Shown piece after piece: positions 24,136 through 27,948 of a stretch of DNA of 27,948 bases. The translations under genes and the position numbers were made by a program. Below the pieces are notes generated by a model, which was not told where the DNA came from, did not search any database, and saw nothing but the letters and a program-made list of their open reading frames with translations. Each line of letters begins with the position of its first letter. The first letter of the stretch is position 1. Origin of the DNA: Candidatus Omnitrophota bacterium (GTDB lineage Bacteria > Omnitrophota > Gorgyraeia > Gygaellales > Profunditerraquicolaceae); NCBI GenBank assembly GCA_029563245.1, contig JAKQSG010000019.1:1-27948 (forward strand), in the 5' to 3' direction.

Positions 24136-25071
24136 ATGAAAATTAAAGATACCCAGATAAGGGTAGTAATGGGAGATATCACGGATTTTAATGCAGACGC
24201 TATTGTTAACGCTGCTAACAATAAAGGTTTGATGGGTGGCGGGGTTGCCGGCGCAATAAAGAAAAAAGGGGGTAAGGTTATTGAGGAGGAAGCAGTTAAA
24301 AAATGCCCTATTAATATAGGAGAGGCTATTTTTACTTCTGCCGGGTCCTTAAAGGCTAAATATGTTATTCATGCCTCTACTATGGGTATGGATTTTAAGA
24401 CTGATGAAGTAAAAATACGTAATTCTTGTAGAAATTCCCTGAAAGTTGCCGATGAATTAAAAGTTGAGTCGATTGTTTTCCCTGCCCTAGGCTGCGGTAC
24501 GGGAGGTTTTCCTTTGTTGGCCTCTGCTAAAATTATGGCCCAGGAGACCTGGCGTTATCTAAGAGAGGAGGGCTCGGGAATAAAAGAAATAAACTTTTGC
24601 CTTTTTAGCAAAGAGGCATATGAAGTTTTTGAAAAAGGGGTTCTCCGATATCTTGAGCATATTCTCTATAAGCTGCAAAATGGGCCATTTACGACAGTGG
24701 ACGCTATTATTAAAGTTGGAGAAGGTATAGTTATAATTCAAAGAAGTAATCCTCCTTTTGGATGGGCGCTTCCCGGAGGATTTGTTGACTACGGTGAGAG
24801 CCTTGAAAAGGCTGTGGTAAGAGAGGCTAAGGAGGAGACAGGGCTGGATATAGTTGATATAAAACAATTGCATACTTATTCCAACCCTAAGCGGGATCCT
24901 CGATTTCATACTATAGGTACGGTTTTTTCGGCTAAGGCAGAAGGAACCCCAAAGGCAGGGGATGATGCAGCGGGTTTAAGAATTATAAGCTTGGAAGATA
25001 TTAATGAATACGAATTTGCCTTTGATCATAAAGAAATTTTAATCGACTATTTAAAATCTATTAAAGCTTAA
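24136..25071 (+). CDS. macro domain fused to Nudix hydrolase (probable ADP-ribose metabolism)
   Basis: A 311-residue fusion. Residues 1-175 form a macro domain: GDI (13-15), NAANN (25-29), GGGVAGAI (34-41) and GCGTGGF (119-125) line the ADP-ribose pocket. The Asp that YmdB/MacroD enzymes carry after GGGGV is Ala38 here, so hydrolytic activity is not certain. Residues 185-311 form a Nudix domain with a complete box, from Gly215 and Glu221 to REAKEETGL (229-237). The downstream YSNPKRDPRFH resembles ADP-ribose pyrophosphatases, which give AMP and ribose 5-phosphate. The two halves could release or bind ADP-ribose and then cleave it. GTGAGGA stands about 8 nt before the ATG. The stop overlaps that of the convergent helicase gene. 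Confidence 0.9.
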   Translation: MKIKDTQIRVVMGDITDFNADAIVNAANNKGLMGGGVAGAIKKKGGKVIEEEAVKKCPINIGEAIFTSAGSLKAKYVIHASTMGMDFKTDEVKIRNSCRNSLKVADELKVESIVFPALGCGTGGFPLLASAKIMAQETWRYLREEGSGIKEINFCLFSKEAYEVFEKGVLRYLEHILYKLQNGPFTTVDAIIKVGEGIVIIQRSNPPFGWALPGGFVDYGESLEKAVVREAKEETGLDIVDIKQLHTYSNPKRDPRFHTIGTVFSAKAEGTPKAGDDAAGLRIISLEDINEYEFAFDHKEILIDYLKSIKA

Positions 25072-26969
25072 CCTTCGCGAAGCTGCCTTTCGGCATCGAC
25101 CACATCGCGGTTAATTACGCGTATGGTTTCTTTGATTTTATCCTTTAATATATAGGAAGCTACCTTTGCCTCAGATATTTCCCGTAATACCTGCACGCTC
25201 ATCCTGAAATAGCGTACTACTTCTCCCTCGTCAGTATCGCTGAAGCGCAGTATCTTGTCAAAGGCCGTTCCGCGAAGCCATGCCTCCATAGCAGCGCTTA
25301 AATGGAAGTAGGGTATCTTGCTGAGAGGGTAAATATGGAACCGCTGTTCTTTATTTTTAATTTTATCGTATATCTCTTCGCAGATCTTCTTTATCTGGCG
25401 GGTTGATTTTGAGAGGCTTGAGGGGGTACGTTGATTTTTTCTCGGTTCAAATACTGCAGCCGCGGCTACTACCCCTAATTCAAATTCATCCAGTTGTTCC
25501 AAGACCTGTTGATCATAGAGTTCGCTTAAAATCAATTCATACCCGTAAGCGGTTTTTGCAAATTGTCCCTTTTGGGTAATGTCTCCTTTGTCTATATGGC
25601 CCCAGTCTTTTAGGAGCCGAAGTTTTGCATCGATTAATCTTAAGGCTTCCTTTTGGTCATTTTTCCTAGATTGGTAGTAATGCAGCGATAAAGGGTATAT
25701 CTTGAATAAATCCTCTTTATGTTTTTCATATAGATTGAGGATTGTGGCGTAGGAAGTATTTAGCTGGCTCTTTACTTCCTCGGGCGGACCATAAATAATT
25801 CTTTTAGCTTCGTCTATCCTCATTCTCTGCAGGTTAATACGGGAATAAACAAATCCCTCTGTGTCTATCCCGCGCCTTCCGGCCCTGCCGGCCATCTGAT
25901 AGAAGTCACGGGTTTTTAGGTTACGCACGTATTTTCCATAGAATTTCCGCAGCCCGTCGAAGACAACTGAGCGCGAAGGCATGTTTATCCCTAAGGCGAA
26001 TGTCTCGGTAGTAAATATTACTTTCAGCAGGCGGCTGGTGAAAAGCCTTTCTATGACCTCCTTTAATGTAGGAAGCATTCCTGCATGGTGGTAGGCAATC
26101 CCTTTTTCTACGAGTTGGTATAAATTCTGGGCGGTCCGGTCGGATTTTAAGCCGAATTTATCGCAAAGCGAAGAGTAGAGTTGAGTAATCTTAATTTTTT
26201 CGTCTTTATTTAAGAAATTTAAACTAGCCAAGTCTATGGCGAGGTCTTCCGCCCTTCTCCTCCCAAAAACAAAATATATGCAGGGCAGTCCTTCCCGTTC
26301 GCGGATATAATTTATGAGCCCGAATAATTTATTAGGCTTGCTTAGTCTCATTTTTTTAAGCTGGTCAATTTTATCTACTACTTCATTCCCTGATTGGAAA
26401 TAAAAATGCAGGGGGACAGGGCGTTTTCCTTCGATTACGGTCTTTACCGGTTTGTTATGTATGGATTCTATCCAGGAGGAAAATTGTTTTATGTTGGGTA
26501 TGGTGGCGGATAGGCCCAGTATATTCATCTGCTTGGGCAGGAATATAAGCGACTCTTCCCATACTGTCCCGCGCTCAGGGTTATCAATATAATGGATCTC
26601 GTCGAATATCACCCAGGAGTATTTATCTAATGAGGCCGGCTCATCGAGAATCTTGTTACGCAGTATCTCCGTAGTCATAATTAAAACCGGCGCAAAAGGG
26701 TTCAGGGAAACATCTCCGGTTAATATGCCTATCTTATCTTTAAACTTTCCCTGGAAATCCCTGAATTTCTGATTTGAGAGGGCTTTAATGGGAGCGGTGT
26801 AGATTACCCCGATATCTTTCTCTAAAGCGGTTGAGATAACGTGTTCGGCTATGGCAGTTTTTCCTGCTCCCGTAGGGGCAGAAACGATAACCGAATGCCC
26901 GTTATTTATGTGGTTAATAGCCTCTTGCTGAAAATTATCGTATACCATGGTAAATTTTATTAAGCGCAT
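25068..26969 (-). CDS. Ski2-like DEAD/DEAH-box helicase (HelY/Mtr4-like)
   Basis: About 633 residues from the ATG at 26969. The two RecA domains carry APTGAGKT (Walker A, near 31-38), DEIH (near 123-126), SAT and QMAGRAGRRGID (motif VI). HHAGMLP and TETFALGINMP are Ski2-family motifs. The C-terminal part (LDEFELGVVAAAAVFEPR, then AWLRGTAF and the EGEVVRYFR segment) is like the DSHCT domain of Ski2/Mtr4/HelY. The protein is much shorter than HelY or Mtr4 and lacks the arch insertion. Members unwind RNA or DNA; an RNA-turnover role is plausible. Starts at TTG 26975 and ATG 26948 (MVYDNFQQEA) are also possible, none with a clear ribosome binding site. A candidate promoter is at 27045-27073. Confidence 0.9.
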   Translation of the reverse strand: MRLIKFTMVYDNFQQEAINHINNGHSVIVSAPTGAGKTAIAEHVISTALEKDIGVIYTAPIKALSNQKFRDFQGKFKDKIGILTGDVSLNPFAPVLIMTTEILRNKILDEPASLDKYSWVIFDEIHYIDNPERGTVWEESLIFLPKQMNILGLSATIPNIKQFSSWIESIHNKPVKTVIEGKRPVPLHFYFQSGNEVVDKIDQLKKMRLSKPNKLFGLINYIREREGLPCIYFVFGRRRAEDLAIDLASLNFLNKDEKIKITQLYSSLCDKFGLKSDRTAQNLYQLVEKGIAYHHAGMLPTLKEVIERLFTSRLLKVIFTTETFALGINMPSRSVVFDGLRKFYGKYVRNLKTRDFYQMAGRAGRRGIDTEGFVYSRINLQRMRIDEAKRIIYGPPEEVKSQLNTSYATILNLYEKHKEDLFKIYPLSLHYYQSRKNDQKEALRLIDAKLRLLKDWGHIDKGDITQKGQFAKTAYGYELILSELYDQQVLEQLDEFELGVVAAAAVFEPRKNQRTPSSLSKSTRQIKKICEEIYDKIKNKEQRFHIYPLSKIPYFHLSAAMEAWLRGTAFDKILRFSDTDEGEVVRYFRMSVQVLREISEAKVASYILKDKIKETIRVINRDVVDAERQLREG

Positions 26970-27044
26970 GGCCAACAGGGGTACTCTCCGAAGGTTGTTT
27001 CCCCCGATAAGATAAGTACTGGCAAGCGCTTAAGCCCAAAACTT

Positions 27045-27073
27045 ATTATAGTCTAAAATCATTGATTTATCTA
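27045..27073 (-). promoter_or_regulatory. candidate promoter for the helicase gene
   Basis: Read on the minus strand, TAGATA (27073-27068) and a perfect TATAAT (27050-27045) are 17 bp apart. Transcription would start near 27038, leaving a leader of about 70 nt. It shares 12 bp with the plus-strand promoter at 27062-27089. The -35 match is only 4 of 6. Confidence 0.5.
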
Positions 27074-27089
27074 ATAAAAATAGTAAAAT
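27062..27089 (+). promoter_or_regulatory. candidate promoter for the thermonuclease-aroC unit
   Basis: TTGATT (27062-27067) and TAAAAT (27084-27089) are separated by 16 bp. The start point would be near 27096, followed by GAGGAG at 27115-27120 and the ATG at 27126. It overlaps the opposing helicase promoter. Confidence 0.5.
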
Positions 27090-27125
27090 GAATTAATAGG
27101 CGTTTTACGTTACAGAGGAGTTTTA

Positions 27126-27695
27126 ATGCGTAATCTATTTTTTATCTTTGTCTTTATCCTTGGGGTAGTGCTTTATCCGGGCTTTCTTTGGGCAGGGGGT
27201 TTAGATCCCAAGTACCATTCTAAAGAGGAATTTAGCCTTAAGATCCCTTTCGGCAGAAACTATAATTATACGAATATTCTAGTTAAGAGGGTGGTGGATG
27301 GGGATACGCTTATTTTAGAGAGCGGAGAGAGGGTGCGTCTAATCGGGATTGATACTCCTGAGATGCATGATTCCGATAAATTAATCCGTGATTCCAGGCG
27401 CAGCAAGGTTAGCGCCTCCGAGATTAAGGCTATGGGGCGCAAATCCTATGAATTTACAAAAAAGATTGCCGAGGGGAAGAGGGTAAACTTAGAGTTTGAT
27501 GTCGAGAGGTACGATAAATACAAGAGGCTGCTTGCGTATGTATATTTAGAAGACGGAACATTCGTAAATGCGCAAATAGTAAAAGAGGGGTATGCCTCTC
27601 TTATGACATACCCGCCGAATGTAAAATATGCGGATTTGTTTTTAGGGTTATATCAGGAGGCCCGGGAGAATCGGCGCGGGCTATGGAAAGATTAA
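27126..27695 (+). CDS. secreted thermonuclease (staphylococcal nuclease-like)
   Basis: The 189-residue protein has a signal peptide (Arg2, hydrophobic 4-22, WAG near 22-24) and one SNase domain from about 49 to 188. The catalytic set is complete: Asp58 and Asp60 in VDGDT, Arg71 in RVRLIGIDTPE, Asp77 and Glu79 in the same block, and Arg134 in DKYKRLLAYVY, which matches Arg87 of staphylococcal nuclease. It should cleave DNA and RNA with calcium outside the cytoplasm. Similar exported nucleases are used for nutrient gain, DNA uptake or defence; which applies is unknown. GAGGAG precedes the ATG. It faces away from the helicase gene and runs into aroC with a 10-bp gap. Confidence 0.92.
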   Translation: MRNLFFIFVFILGVVLYPGFLWAGGLDPKYHSKEEFSLKIPFGRNYNYTNILVKRVVDGDTLILESGERVRLIGIDTPEMHDSDKLIRDSRRSKVSASEIKAMGRKSYEFTKKIAEGKRVNLEFDVERYDKYKRLLAYVYLEDGTFVNAQIVKEGYASLMTYPPNVKYADLFLGLYQEARENRRGLWKD

Positions 27696-27705
27696 GGAGG
27701 GTGTT

Positions 27706-27948
27706 ATGTTAAGATACTTAACCGCAGGCGAGTCTCACGGCAGGGCAATCATAGCTATACTGGAAGGTATGCCGGCAGGACTGAGAATAGATTTAACAGC
27801 GGTAAATAGCGAGCTTAGGCGCAGGCAGCAGGGGTTTGGCCGAGGAAAGCGTATGCAAATAGAAAATGATACTGCTGAGTTGCTATCCGGGGTTAAGAAT
27901 AATCTTACTTTGGGTAGCCCGCTAACATTGCTGGTAAGGAATAAGGAT
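27706..27948 (+). CDS. aroC: chorismate synthase, 5' part (cut by window edge)
   Basis: The first 81 codons of aroC are visible. MLRYLTAGESHGRAI is the hallmark N-terminus of chorismate synthase, which forms chorismate from EPSP with reduced FMN. Further family blocks are EGMPAGLRIDL (20-30) and RRRQQGFGRGKRMQIEND (38-55), followed by LSGVKNNLTLGSP. The ATG has AAGGAGG at 27694-27700, overlapping the thermonuclease stop, a strong site. The reading frame is open to the last base of the window. Placing it after a thermonuclease gene has no obvious functional reason. Confidence 0.95.
   Translation, partial: MLRYLTAGESHGRAIIAILEGMPAGLRIDLTAVNSELRRRQQGFGRGKRMQIENDTAELLSGVKNNLTLGSPLTLLVRNKD

Noticed and set aside
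25064..25084. AAGCTT and CTTCGCGAAG palindromes at the convergent gene ends, as a bidirectional terminator
   Set aside because: The stems are short, lack loops or U-runs of the expected form, and lie mostly in coding sequence, so chance is likely.
1..27948. tRNA genes, CRISPR arrays, insertion sequences, phage or defence genes
   Set aside because: Nothing resembling these was found while reading both strands; the T-loop-like strings seen are inside conserved coding regions.

Overview
The window reads as a stretch of chromosome from an uncultured, diderm (Gram-negative type) bacterium of moderate G+C. A signal-peptide-bearing beta-barrel protein, an AsmA-like protein and several other exported proteins argue for two membranes. 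The gene content and style (divergent PurF, Sua5-phosphatase and macro-Nudix fusions, Ski2-like helicase, GH94 phosphorylase) would fit a candidate phylum such as Omnitrophota. That assignment is an inference from gene content and was not tested by a search. I see no insertion sequences, CRISPR arrays, rRNA or tRNA genes, and no sign of recent transfer.

Region 1 (1-2388) is a GH94-type (cellobiose phosphorylase-like) gene. A sigma70-type promoter (TTGCCA, 16 bp, TATAAT) overlaps its last codons. Region 2 (2430-11864) is a purine biosynthesis cluster: purB, purL, a LOG-family nucleotide hydrolase, purF, purM, an SPFH/band-7 membrane protein, purD, purE. The PurF has Ser instead of the nucleophilic Cys at position 2 and has lost other glutaminase residues, yet keeps its PRPP loop and four candidate Fe-S cysteines. 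No purQ or purS accompanies the short PurL. Neither glutamine-dependent step therefore has a recognisable glutaminase in this window.

Region 3 (11861-15988) joins purE by a 4-nt overlap. It carries a Sua5/YrdC domain fused to a low-molecular-weight tyrosine (or arginine) phosphatase, then rpiB, glyA, a dCMP deaminase, nrdR and a DUF151 gene. The first part matches the ywlC-ywlE-ywlF-glyA order known in Bacillus. Region 4 (16035-25071) is more mixed: a tRNA nucleotidyltransferase/HD protein, an AsmA-like protein, a beta-barrel protein, endonuclease III, TrpB2, a secreted retropepsin-like protease, YjbQ, and a macro-Nudix fusion. From purB to the macro-Nudix gene all genes run the same way with overlaps or tiny gaps, so long polycistronic transcripts are likely.

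Region 5 (25068-27948) holds a Ski2-like helicase on the minus strand, convergent with the macro-Nudix gene. An intergenic region of about 150 bp follows, with overlapping divergent promoters. Then come a secreted thermonuclease and the start of aroC, which is cut by the window edge.

Taken together, the cluster links de novo purine synthesis, glycine/one-carbon supply (GlyA), pentose phosphate (RpiB), dNTP control (dCMP deaminase, NrdR) and turnover of nucleotides and ADP-ribose (LOG, macro-Nudix). Individual gene calls are mostly secure. The points most worth a second look are the PurF lacking its catalytic Cys, the two fusions, and the non-purine membrane and LOG genes set inside the pur run.
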